5,745 nucleotides of DNA from Oscillospiraceae bacterium (GTDB lineage Bacteria; Bacillota; Clostridia; Oscillospirales; Oscillospiraceae). The stretch lies in assembly GCA_017646545.1 (NCBI GenBank), contig JAGCMI010000005.1:1-5745 (forward strand), written 5' to 3'. Made by a program: the position numbers and the translations under genes. Under the pieces are notes generated by a model. The model was not told the origin of the DNA and ran no database searches. It saw only the letters and a program-made list of their open reading frames with translations. Of the stretch, positions 1 through 5,745 are shown in pieces. Numbering within the stretch: position 1 is the stretch's first letter; each line of letters opens with the position of its first letter.

Positions 1-546
1 GTTCAGATCCAGCGTGGTGACCTGGAACATTTCGCCGGCGCCCTCGCAGTCGGAACCGGTAATCAGGGGCGTGTGGACATAGACGAAGTCCCGGTCCTGG
101 AAGAACTGATGGATGGCCATAGCGGCCAGACTGCGGACACGGAACACAGCCTGGAAGGTGTTGGTTCTGGGACGCAGATGGGTGATGGTCCGCAAAAACT
201 CCATGGTGTGGCGCTTGGGCTGCAGGGGGAAGTCGCCGGTGGAAGGACCTTCCACGGTGATGGTGCTGGCCTGAATCTCAAAGGGCTGCTTGGAATCGGG
301 CGTCAGGACGACCTGACCCTTAATGATGAGGGCAGCGCCAATGTTGATCTTGGAGATCTCCTGGAAATTCTCCAGAGTGTCGTTATAGACGATCTGAACG
401 GGGGTGAAATAAGTACCATCGTTCAGCACGATAAAACCAAACTGCTTGCTGGGGCGGCGGTTACGAACCCAGCCGCCGATCTCGATTTCGAGACCTGCAT
501 ACTTTTCGGTGTTCTTAAACAGTTCGCGTACGGTAATCAGTTCCAT
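1..546 (-). CDS. asnS: Asparaginyl-tRNA synthetase, N-terminal part (runs off left edge)
   Basis: This cytoplasmic class IIb aminoacyl-tRNA synthetase charges tRNA-Asn with asparagine using ATP. The 182 visible residues begin [10 protein letters not shown]. Residues about 17-105 form the OB-fold anticodon-binding domain, with the typical [14 protein letters not shown] segment at 25-38 and a DGT..PVQ stretch at 43-51. The hinge [14 protein letters not shown] (101-114) leads into the catalytic domain. HLRPRT (123-128), the class II motif 1 helix ending near P160, and GAGEMF (169-174) distinguish AsnRS from AspRS. The family is usually about 460 residues, so roughly 40% is present and the ATP-binding motifs 2 and 3 lie outside the window. 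The ATG at 546-544 is preceded by GAGAGG on the minus strand (560-555), 8 bases upstream, which fixes the start. The gene is divergent from the recD2 operon and has its own promoter. The reading frame is open to base 1 with no sign of damage. Confidence 0.96.
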   Translation of the reverse strand, partial: MELITVRELFKNTEKYAGLEIEIGGWVRNRRPSKQFGFIVLNDGTYFTPVQIVYNDTLENFQEISKINIGAALIIKGQVVLTPDSKQPFEIQASTITVEGPSTGDFPLQPKRHTMEFLRTITHLRPRTNTFQAVFRVRSLAAMAIHQFFQDRDFVYVHTPLITGSDCEGAGEMFQVTTLDLN

Positions 547-581
547 AGGGGGTTCCTCTCTTTTGCTGAAAATCTCTCCTC

Positions 582-610
582 ATTATACGCTAGTTACACC
601 GATTTTACAA
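582..610 (-). promoter_or_regulatory. Sigma-A-type promoter of asnS
   Basis: Read on the minus strand, a TTGTAA -35 box (610-605) is followed by a 17-base spacer and a perfect TATAAT -10 box (587-582). Transcription should begin near 575, giving a leader of only about 29 bases before the asnS ATG. That leader is too short for a T-box riboswitch, and no T-box antiterminator sequence is visible upstream, so asnS appears to be constitutively expressed or controlled only at initiation. Confidence 0.75.
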
Positions 611-722
611 GAGGAAAATGGATTTTTTTATGAAATAGATCATAAAAAACAGGGCGCACCCGGTAAATTGTCTGCTTCCTGGTTTCAATGTAAGTCGTTT
701 CCGGAGACAAATACCCTCATTT

Positions 723-768
723 GCGCTCAATCTCTTCCAAGAGCGCCCATGGGCCGCTGCTCTTTTTC
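723..768 (+). promoter_or_regulatory. Possible attenuator: mutually exclusive hairpins in the leader
   Basis: Three short segments can pair in two ways. GCGCTC (723-728) is complementary to GAGCGC (741-746). The overlapping AAGAGC (739-744) is complementary to GCTCTT (759-764), which is followed by TTTC. The second hairpin also contains the self-complementary GCCCATGGGC (745-754) and resembles a weak intrinsic terminator on the plus strand. No plus-strand gene ends upstream, so a simple gene-end terminator makes little sense here. A leader attenuator is possible, but both stems are short (6 bp) and a promoter upstream of 723 is not clear. Confidence 0.3.
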
Positions 769-789
769 AAAAGAATTTCCCCAACCCCC

Positions 790-818
790 TTTTCAAAGAG
801 AGCAAAATATTGTAAACT
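790..818 (+). promoter_or_regulatory. Weak candidate sigma-A promoter for the recD2-comF-mreB operon
   Basis: TTTTCA (790-795) and TAAACT (813-818) are separated by 17 bases and each match the sigma-A consensus at 4 of 6 positions. Transcription would begin near 825, about 47 bases before the first gene. This would bypass the hairpins at 723-768. It is the best-spaced pair just upstream of the operon, but the match is modest. Confidence 0.33.
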
Positions 819-859
819 AAATCCAGAACGAAAATTGTGCCCATCTCATAAAATGTGGT

Positions 860-866
860 GAGGTGG
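860..866 (+). promoter_or_regulatory. Ribosome binding site selecting the GTG start at 872
   Basis: GAGGTGG at 860-866 resembles the Shine-Dalgarno core and lies 5 bases before GTG 872. The other in-frame GTG, at 863, overlaps this site and so has no usable Shine-Dalgarno sequence of its own. Confidence 0.55.
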
Positions 867-871
867 GTGCT

Positions 872-1195
872 GTGATATGGTTTGTTTTGATGGGTTTGTT
901 TGCGGCCTTTGGTCTGCTGTGTGCCTTGTGGATCACACTGGGTAACTGGCTGACAAAAGCGGAACTGGAAACCGTGGTCATCCATGTGCCGGAAGGCAGG
1001 GAAGCCGCATCCGCCCAGCGCCTGCTGTGGCTTCGGGATCTGGGCTTGGCAGGACCGCGGTTTGTGATCATTACCACCGCAGGAGCCGAAACCCGTCAGG
1101 TGCTTTCACGGCAGTTTGCGGGCATCGTATTTTTATCACCGGAGCAATATTTGGCTCAATTGGAACAGGAGCGGGAGAAACTTGACAGAATCTGA
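872..1195 (+). CDS. Small single-pass membrane protein of unknown function
   Basis: I do not recognise this 107-residue protein. Residues about 2-23 (IWFVLMGLFAAFGLLCALWI) form one hydrophobic membrane segment or uncleaved signal anchor. The remaining roughly 80 residues look like a small soluble alternating strand/helix domain: a strand VVIHVP, a helix with QRLLWLRDLGL, a strand RFVIITT, a helix ETRQVLSRQF, a strand AGIVFLSP and a charged C-terminal helix. Having only one anchor suggests the domain sits on one face of the membrane, but orientation is not clear. GTG 872 is chosen because of the ribosome binding site at 860-866; GTG 863 (110 residues) and ATG 890 are alternatives. It is the first gene of the operon, and its end overlaps the recD2 start by 14 bases, so the two are probably translationally coupled. 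The compact order suggests it is a real conserved gene. Confidence 0.72.
   Translation: MIWFVLMGLFAAFGLLCALWITLGNWLTKAELETVVIHVPEGREAASAQRLLWLRDLGLAGPRFVIITTAGAETRQVLSRQFAGIVFLSPEQYLAQLEQEREKLDRI
1167..1177 (+). promoter_or_regulatory. Ribosome binding site for the TTG start of recD2
   Basis: Two purine-rich matches, AGGAG (1167-1171) and GGGAG (1173-1177), lie inside the end of the preceding gene, 10 and 4 bases before TTG 1182. They support TTG 1182 over the upstream ATG 1116, which would extend the protein by 22 unlikely residues and deepen the overlap to 80 bases. Confidence 0.6.
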
Positions 1196-3383
1196 AATTT
1201 TGCAGGGTACCATCGCTGCGGTGGTATACCAAAATTATGAAAATGGCTATGCCGTTCTGCGCCTGCGCTGCGCCGACGGTCAAACGGTAACGGTGGTTGG
1301 AACCATTCCGCTGGCCGCAGTGGGCGAGCGCCTGCTGGTCACCGGAAAATGGACCAGCCACAGCAGTTATGGCCGCCAGTTTGAGGCGGAGTTTCTGGAA
1401 CGGCTCATGCCCCAGACCAGTATGGAGATCTTAAGCTATCTCTCCGGCCGTATTATTAAGGGCATCGGCCCCCGCACCGCCGCCCGTATCGTAGAGCGCT
1501 TCGGTGACCAGACTTTGATCGTGATGGAGCGGGAGCCCCATCGTCTGGCAGAGGTGTCCGGTATTTCCGCGGCCAAAGCCACCTTGATCGGTGAAGAATA
1601 CCGCCTGCGGGTCGGTATGCGCCATTTGATGGAGTTTTTTGCCTCCCACCAGCTTCCGGCTGAATTGGCGCTGCGGGTGTACAAGCTTTATGGGGAGCAG
1701 GCGGTGGAACTATTGTACGATGACCCCTACCTGCTGATGGATGATGGACTGGATGCCCCCTTTGCGGCAGTGGATCGTTTTGCGGTAGAGCTTGGTGTGT
1801 CTGCCAATGACCGCCGCCGTGTGGAGGCTGGCATTCTCTTTGAACTTCGATATAATCTTATGGCCGGGCACAGCTTCCTGCCGGAGGATAAATTGATTCA
1901 AGCCACGGCAACATTGCTGTCGGTGGATCTTTCCGATGTTGAATCCGGGGTGCAGAGGCTGCTGGAAGGGCAGCGGCTGGTGCGAGATAGCCTTGCCGGC
2001 TTGACACTGTTGTATCTTCCTCAGCTGCATGAAGCGGAGTGCTATATTCACGACCGTTTGCTGGCCCATGCAGAGCGTAGCTTCCCTGCGGAGCAACACC
2101 TGCCTGCCATGCTGGATTTGGCCCAGCGAGAATGTGGCCTTCAGTATTCTCCCCATCAGTTGGAGGCGATTTCCAGAGCCCTCAGCTGCGGTGTGCTGTT
2201 GCTTACCGGCGGTCCCGGTACCGGCAAAACCACGGTGCTCAATGGCGTGCTTTCCGTGTTTCGGCAGATGGGACTTCGCTGTGTTCTTTCGGCCCCCACG
2301 GGTCGTGCCGCCCAGCGGCTTTCCGAGGTGACGGGGCAGGATGCCTCCACCATTCACCGCCTTCTGGAAACCACGGTGGACACCAATACGGGCCAGATGT
2401 ACTTTGTCCGGGATGAGAGCAATCCCCTCAAAGCAGATGTGGTGATCGTGGACGAAATGAGCATGGTGGATGTGCTTTTGCTGCATAGTTTGCTGCGTGC
2501 TGTGCCGCCCCATGCCCGCCTTATTTTGGTGGGTGACCCGGATCAGCTGCCCCCTGTGGGTCCCGGTTCTCCCTTTGCCGATTGTTTGGGCAGCGGTGTG
2601 TTGTCCTCTGTTCGTTTGACAGAGATCTTCCGGCAAGCACAGCAGAGTTTAATCGTTACCAATGCCCACCGGGTCAATCAAGGACAGATGCCGGAACTTC
2701 GGAATGTGAAAAGTGACTTTTTCTTCATTCGCTGCCGCTCCGAGCAGGAAGTGGCATCCACCGTCCGTGACCTTTGCAGTACACGGCTACCTAAAAATAT
2801 GGGCATCCCCTCTGATCAAATTCAGGTGCTTACCGTTACCCGCAAGGGCGGTGTGGGCACATGGGATCTCAACCGCCAGCTGCAGTATGCCCTCAATCCT
2901 GCCGCGCCCCAGAAAAAGGAACGCCAATGGGGTGAGTTTACCTTTAGAGAAGGGGACCGGGTCATGCAGATCCGCAATAACTACGACATCCTCTGGAAAC
3001 GCACCGACGGCAGCGAAGTGGGCAGCGGTATTTTTCACGGTGATATCGGCATCATTACCGCCATCGATCCCCAAACGGAAATGATGAGCGTGATTTTTGA
3101 CGATAAAATGGTGGATTATGATTTTGCCCAGCTGGGTGAACTGGAGCCTGCCTATGCGCTGACGGTTCATAAAAGCCAGGGCAGCGAATACCGCGCGGTG
3201 GTCATGCCCGTGTGGAATGGCTCACCTTATCTGCTCAGCCGCAGTGTGCTGTATACGGCCATTACCCGCGCCAGAGAGATGCTGGTGCTGGTAGGCAGGG
3301 AAGAAGTAATCGCTGCCATGACAGAAAATGCCAAGAAAAACCGCCGCTATACCGGCTTGAAGCTTCGGCTTCAAGGGAGATGA
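1182..3383 (+). CDS. recD2: RecD2-type ATP-dependent DNA helicase (YrrC-like, superfamily 1B)
   Basis: RecD2 is a 5'-3' single-strand DNA translocase and helicase of bacteria that act without RecBC; it serves DNA repair and replication-fork maintenance in the cytoplasm. From TTG 1182 the protein has 733 residues, within the family's range of about 700-800. Residues about 1-75 match the RecD2-specific N-terminal OB-like domain. Two helix-hairpin-helix elements follow, at about 85-108 (KGIGPRTAARIVERFG) and 122-133 (VSGISAAK). Helicase motifs are complete: Q-motif YSPHQLEAIS just before Walker A; Walker A GGPGTGKT (343-350, K349); motif Ia APTGRAAQR; motif II VDEMS (D424, E425); motif III GDPDQLPPVG (451-460); motif IV with EIFRQAQ; motif V TVHKSQGSEY (661-670); and motif VI YTAITRAR (691-698) with arginine finger candidate R696. 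The FHGDIG segment belongs to the SH3-like insertion. The start overlaps the previous gene by 14 bases, and the stop meets comF. No frameshift or lost catalytic residue is seen. Confidence 0.95.
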   Translation: MTESEILQGTIAAVVYQNYENGYAVLRLRCADGQTVTVVGTIPLAAVGERLLVTGKWTSHSSYGRQFEAEFLERLMPQTSMEILSYLSGRIIKGIGPRTAARIVERFGDQTLIVMEREPHRLAEVSGISAAKATLIGEEYRLRVGMRHLMEFFASHQLPAELALRVYKLYGEQAVELLYDDPYLLMDDGLDAPFAAVDRFAVELGVSANDRRRVEAGILFELRYNLMAGHSFLPEDKLIQATATLLSVDLSDVESGVQRLLEGQRLVRDSLAGLTLLYLPQLHEAECYIHDRLLAHAERSFPAEQHLPAMLDLAQRECGLQYSPHQLEAISRALSCGVLLLTGGPGTGKTTVLNGVLSVFRQMGLRCVLSAPTGRAAQRLSEVTGQDASTIHRLLETTVDTNTGQMYFVRDESNPLKADVVIVDEMSMVDVLLLHSLLRAVPPHARLILVGDPDQLPPVGPGSPFADCLGSGVLSSVRLTEIFRQAQQSLIVTNAHRVNQGQMPELRNVKSDFFFIRCRSEQEVASTVRDLCSTRLPKNMGIPSDQIQVLTVTRKGGVGTWDLNRQLQYALNPAAPQKKERQWGEFTFREGDRVMQIRNNYDILWKRTDGSEVGSGIFHGDIGIITAIDPQTEMMSVIFDDKMVDYDFAQLGELEPAYALTVHKSQGSEYRAVVMPVWNGSPYLLSRSVLYTAITRAREMLVLVGREEVIAAMTENAKKNRRYTGLKLRLQGR
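3373..3379 (+). promoter_or_regulatory. Ribosome binding site selecting the ATG start of comF at 3386
   Basis: AAGGGAG at 3373-3379 lies 6 bases before ATG 3386 but directly abuts ATG 3380. The spacing favours 3386, two bases after the recD2 stop. ATG 3380 would overlap that stop in an ATGA arrangement and add only two residues. Confidence 0.6.
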
Positions 3384-3385
3384 GT

Positions 3386-4054
3386 ATGAAGCTTCTTCAA
3401 ATGATCAGCGCATGGCTGTATCCGGATAAATGTGTACTTTGCGGCAAACTGCTTCAAAAGCAGGAAACGGATCTGTGCCGCAGTTGCCGCATCGACGCGC
3501 CGGAGTGCCCGGTGAATCGTTCCAAATATCCCTACTTGAACAGTTGGATTGCCTTGTGGTATTATGAAGATAAGGTTCGCCGTAGTTTGCTACATTACAA
3601 GTTCTATGGCAAGCGCCATTATGCCAATGCCTATGCCCGTCTGTTGGGCATGAAACTGCTGCGGGAAGAGAAACTGGATGTGGATGTGATCACCTGGGTT
3701 CCCATCAGCCAAAAGCGAAAGCGTCAGCGTGGCTTTGATCAAGTGGAACTTCTGGCAGACAAGCTGGGGCAGGAACTTCGTACAGAGCCAATGCCCCTTT
3801 TGAAGAAGATTCGTAATAATGCGGTTCAGTCCGGTATTGTGGGTCAGGCGGAACGCCGGGCCAATGTGCTGGGCGTTTATCAGGTGATCGATCCGGAAAA
3901 GATCGAAGGCAAGCGGATACTTTTGCTGGATGATATCCTCACCACCGGTGCCACGGTGGGAGAGTGCGCCAGAGTGCTGCTGACTGCCGGTGCCAAGGAA
4001 GTACATGTTGCCGTGATTGCAGCGGCAAGACAACATAAGAAAGTGGATAGGTGA
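3386..4054 (+). CDS. comF: ComF family protein (amidophosphoribosyltransferase-like, competence)
   Basis: This 222-residue protein belongs to the ComF/ComFC/GntX family, needed in several bacteria for uptake of transforming DNA. In Bacillus ComFC works with the ComFA ATPase at the inner face of the membrane; the chemical reaction, if any, is not settled. An N-terminal zinc ribbon is visible as C16-x2-C19 and C31-x2-C34. The phosphoribosyltransferase-type fold follows, with the family block around RQRGFDQ (R115-Q119 within it) and the PRPP-binding loop LLLDDILTTGAT (179-190, D182 and D183). Length fits the family (about 220-240). It lies 2 bases after recD2, and 4 bases separate it from mreB, so it is co-transcribed and probably coupled to recD2. 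ATG 3380 is an alternative start. No comFA neighbour is present here, so a competence role is inferred from family membership only; many non-competent bacteria also carry the gene. Confidence 0.93.
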   Translation: MKLLQMISAWLYPDKCVLCGKLLQKQETDLCRSCRIDAPECPVNRSKYPYLNSWIALWYYEDKVRRSLLHYKFYGKRHYANAYARLLGMKLLREEKLDVDVITWVPISQKRKRQRGFDQVELLADKLGQELRTEPMPLLKKIRNNAVQSGIVGQAERRANVLGVYQVIDPEKIEGKRILLLDDILTTGATVGECARVLLTAGAKEVHVAVIAAARQHKKVDR

Positions 4055-4058
4055 TTCT

Positions 4059-5096
4059 ATGCAGCTTTTTGCAAGTGATTTAGGTGTGGATCTGGGCACA
4101 TCCAATGTGCTTATTTATGTGGACGGTAAGGGTATCGTGGTTCGGGAACCTTCCGTGGTAGCCATTGATAAAAATACGGGCCGCATCCTTCAGGTGGGTA
4201 CGGAAGCCCGTAATATGCTGGGGCGTACCCCCGGTAATGTGGTGGCCATGCATCCTTTGAAAGAGGGTGTCATTTCTGACCATGTGATGACGGTGCGTCT
4301 TTTGCAGACGCTGTTCCGCCGTGCCAGCCAGAAGTCCATGCTGCTGTCCAAACCCAGAGTGGTGATCTGTGTGCCCAGCGGTGTGACGGAAGTGGAAGAA
4401 CGCACGGTGATCAATGCGGCAATCGAAGCCGGTGCCCGCCGTGTGTATCTGATCGAAGAACCCCATGCTGCCGCTTTGGGTGCCAATCTGGATATCAGCG
4501 GCCCCAGAGGACAGATGGTGGTGGATATCGGCGGCGGTACCACCGATGTGGCGGTGCTGACCATGAATGCGGTGGCGGTTTCTTCCTCCATTAAGGTGGC
4601 GGGTGACAGCTTTGATGAAGCCATTGCCCGTTATGTCCGTCGTCGCCATGGTATTGTCATTGGCAAGACCACGGCGGAAGATATTAAAATCAAAATTGGC
4701 TCCGTTTCCCAGCGCCCTGAAGAGATTGCAGCCAATGTTCGTGGCCGTGATGCCAAGACCGGTATGCCCCGGGAAGTCCGTATCGATTCCACGGAGATTT
4801 ACGAGGTGCTGCGCCGTCTTGCCCGTCAGATCGCGGACGAGGTGGTTTCTGTTTTGGAGGATACCTCTCCGGAACTGGTTAGTGATATTGCAGAAAACGG
4901 CATCACCCTCACCGGCGGCAGCGCCCAGCTTTGGGGCATGGCGCAGCTCATCGAGGGAAGAACCGGTATTTCCTGCACCATTGCCGACGATCCCGATTCC
5001 TGCGTGGCCTACGGATGCGGCAAGGCGCTGACATGGATGAATCATCTGACGGAAGGTCCCATCAATATTGCGAAAAAGCGCATCATGCGTGGATAA
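4059..5096 (+). CDS. mreB: MreB-family rod-shape-determining actin homologue
   Basis: MreB proteins polymerise on ATP at the inner membrane and guide the elongation wall-synthesis complex. This 345-residue protein has normal family length. Phosphate-1 loop DLGTSN lies at 11-16, the segment VVREPSVVAIDKNTG follows it, the interdomain LIEEPHAA carries acidic residues E133 and E134, phosphate-2 loop DIGGGTTD is at 156-163, and the adenosine loop LTGGSAQLWG contains T285-S288. ADDPDSCVAYGCGKAL near the end matches the family's C-terminal helix region. Two positions depart from the usual form: typical MreB has LTGGGA where this has LTGGSA, and EEPMAA where this has EEPHAA. It may therefore be a paralogue (mreB/mbl-like) rather than the main MreB. 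The usual partners mreC and mreD are absent downstream. ATG 4059 is preceded by AGGTGAT (4049-4055), which pairs with the 16S 3' end and overlaps the comF stop. It is the last gene of the operon. Confidence 0.93.
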   Translation: MQLFASDLGVDLGTSNVLIYVDGKGIVVREPSVVAIDKNTGRILQVGTEARNMLGRTPGNVVAMHPLKEGVISDHVMTVRLLQTLFRRASQKSMLLSKPRVVICVPSGVTEVEERTVINAAIEAGARRVYLIEEPHAAALGANLDISGPRGQMVVDIGGGTTDVAVLTMNAVAVSSSIKVAGDSFDEAIARYVRRRHGIVIGKTTAEDIKIKIGSVSQRPEEIAANVRGRDAKTGMPREVRIDSTEIYEVLRRLARQIADEVVSVLEDTSPELVSDIAENGITLTGGSAQLWGMAQLIEGRTGISCTIADDPDSCVAYGCGKALTWMNHLTEGPINIAKKRIMRG

Positions 5097-5099
5097 AGA

Positions 5100-5127
5100 A
5101 AGAGCACACCCGGCAGGGTGTGCTCTT
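5100..5127. terminator. Bidirectional intrinsic terminator between convergent genes
   Basis: A perfect 12-bp stem (5100-5111 with 5116-5127) closes a GGCA loop. It starts 4 bases after the mreB stop and ends 7 bases before the stop of the minus-strand gene. On the minus strand the stem is followed by TCTTTA, and together with the stem's own TT this makes a reasonable U-tract. On the plus strand the tail is GTTTCG, which is weaker. It probably ends both transcripts. Confidence 0.88.
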
Positions 5128-5134
5128 GTTTCGC

Positions 5135-5745
5135 TTAGTCAGCAGTGGTTCTGTAAACATGCCCTTCCGGCTTGCAGCCGCCATCGCTGCAGGCGGTGGA
5201 AGCAAACTGCTGGGTGGGGAAGGGGATACGGCTGAACATCTCGCAGGGATCCTCGGCAGAGCCGGGATTGTCGCAGCATTCCCGACAGGGAACAGTGCCA
5301 TCCAAAACCTGTACCACCAGCTGTGCATCTCGTTCCAGCCGAACGATGGAGAATTGCCCCAGCGTGACAAACAGCCGCCGCTGATCCCCGGAGAGCACCA
5401 GTTCATCATCAAACAGTTCCCGGATATAGCTGGGGATCTGTACGGTGGACTGCTCCTTGCAGCTGCACTCGCAGATATCCCGCACCCGGCTGGAGAGCAC
5501 CATGGGATCCAGCACCTCCACCACAGCGGTGGGACGGTTTGCAGAGTAGGCGGTGATGCCGTCCGTGCTGCCAAGACGGGTGTTACTGGTGAAGATGTGG
5601 GCTTTGCTGTCCTCACCGCAGAGCACCACCCGCTTTGAGAACACAACAAGACCATTCAGCGGCACGGGTCTGGCGGTGCCGACAATGGCATCGGCCAAAA
5701 TACGATAGTAAAAAGTGATGTCGATGCAGTAATGATTGCGGTCAA
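5135..5745 (-). CDS. Cysteine-rich protein of unknown function, C-terminal part (runs off right edge)
   Basis: The minus-strand frame is open from base 5743 to a TAA at 5137-5135, giving 202 visible residues; the true start lies beyond the window. TTG 5698 falls inside the frame and need not be the start, since the 15 residues before it (DRNHYCIDITFYYRI) read as ordinary protein. There are 11 cysteines, clustered as CECSC (91-95), CREC C (153-157) and single residues at 6, 42, 167, 185 and 190. Two beta-rich stretches, about 6-50 and 123-150, alternate hydrophobic and polar residues. There is no membrane segment in the visible part. The segment LFVTLGQFSIVRLERDAQLVVQ resembles, from memory, a conserved protein of unknown function in Clostridia; I cannot name a family or confirm a spore-coat role. 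The gene converges on mreB and shares its terminator. Confidence 0.8.
   Translation of the reverse strand, partial: DRNHYCIDITFYYRILADAIVGTARPVPLNGLVVFSKRVVLCGEDSKAHIFTSNTRLGSTDGITAYSANRPTAVVEVLDPMVLSSRVRDICECSCKEQSTVQIPSYIRELFDDELVLSGDQRRLFVTLGQFSIVRLERDAQLVVQVLDGTVPCRECCDNPGSAEDPCEMFSRIPFPTQQFASTACSDGGCKPEGHVYRTTAD

Larger units (their letters stand above)
611..871. other. Divergent intergenic region between asnS and the rightward operon
   Basis: This stretch separates the asnS promoter from the first rightward gene. It holds an AT-rich segment at about 611-650, a possible long-loop inverted repeat (TTGTCT at 668-673, AGACAA at 705-710), the overlapping hairpins at 723-768 and a weak promoter-like pair at 790-818. 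Open frames crossing it lack start signals and protein-like composition, so I see no gene here. No tRNA, T-box or other recognisable RNA was found. Confidence 0.6.

Noticed and set aside
73..633. Long plus-strand open frame of 186 residues
   Set aside because: It is antisense to asnS, whose frame shows clear family motifs, and has no ribosome binding site; it is a shadow frame.
651..664. GGGCGCACCC followed on the minus strand by a T-run, like a small terminator
   Set aside because: The stem is only 3 bp and no minus-strand gene ends there.
847..854. CATAAAAT resembling a sigma-E -10 box
   Set aside because: There is no matching -35 element at the right distance, and a start this close would remove the ribosome binding site region of the first gene.
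1710..2636. Minus-strand open frame of 308 residues
   Set aside because: It lies antisense to the recD2 helicase core; its composition is rich in His, Gln and Gly and shows no domain, so it is a shadow of the codon bias of recD2.
4080..5045. Minus-strand open frame of 321 residues
   Set aside because: It is antisense to mreB, histidine- and glycine-rich without motifs, and is a shadow frame.
4931..5638. Plus-strand open frame of 235 residues crossing the mreB end
   Set aside because: It runs through the terminator hairpin and antisense to the cysteine-rich gene, with no start signal.

Overview
The window most likely comes from a Gram-positive, Firmicutes/Clostridia-type chromosome with moderate GC. 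This is an inference from three things: a RecD2-type helicase with a long N-terminal region, a ComF-type phosphoribosyltransferase and an MreB-family actin homologue; AGGAGG/AGGTGAT-type ribosome binding sites with GTG and TTG starts; and a sigma-A-like promoter. A cysteine-rich protein at the right end also resembles, from memory only, conserved proteins of unknown function in Clostridia. There is no sign of a mobile element, CRISPR array, rRNA or tRNA gene.

Layout. Positions 1-546 (minus strand) hold the N-terminal 182 residues of asparaginyl-tRNA synthetase (asnS), which runs off the left edge. A good promoter for it lies at 582-610. Positions 547-871 form a divergent intergenic region of about 325 bases. 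It contains the asnS promoter, an AT-rich stretch, an attenuator-like set of alternative hairpins (723-768) and a weak candidate promoter (790-818) for the rightward genes.

Positions 872-5096 (plus strand) look like one tightly packed operon: a small single-pass membrane protein of unknown function, recD2 (5'-3' DNA helicase), a comF-family gene and an mreB-family gene. The first two genes overlap by 14 bases. The recD2 and comF genes are 2 bases apart (or overlap as ATGA), and the comF-mreB gap is 4 bases. A strong 12-bp hairpin at 5100-5127 follows the mreB stop at once.

Positions 5135-5745 (minus strand) hold the C-terminal 202 residues of a cysteine-rich protein that converges on the operon and shares the hairpin as a bidirectional terminator; its U-tract is better in the minus direction.

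How the genes fit together. RecD2 and ComF both belong to DNA handling (repair/recombination and natural transformation). MreB belongs to cell-wall elongation and stands here without mreC or mreD. The operon therefore joins DNA processing and cell-shape functions under shared transcription, and the first small membrane protein is the uncharacterised member. I see no clearly new defence or mobile system. The most open items are the small membrane protein, the cysteine-rich protein, the leader hairpins and the divergent features of the MreB homologue.
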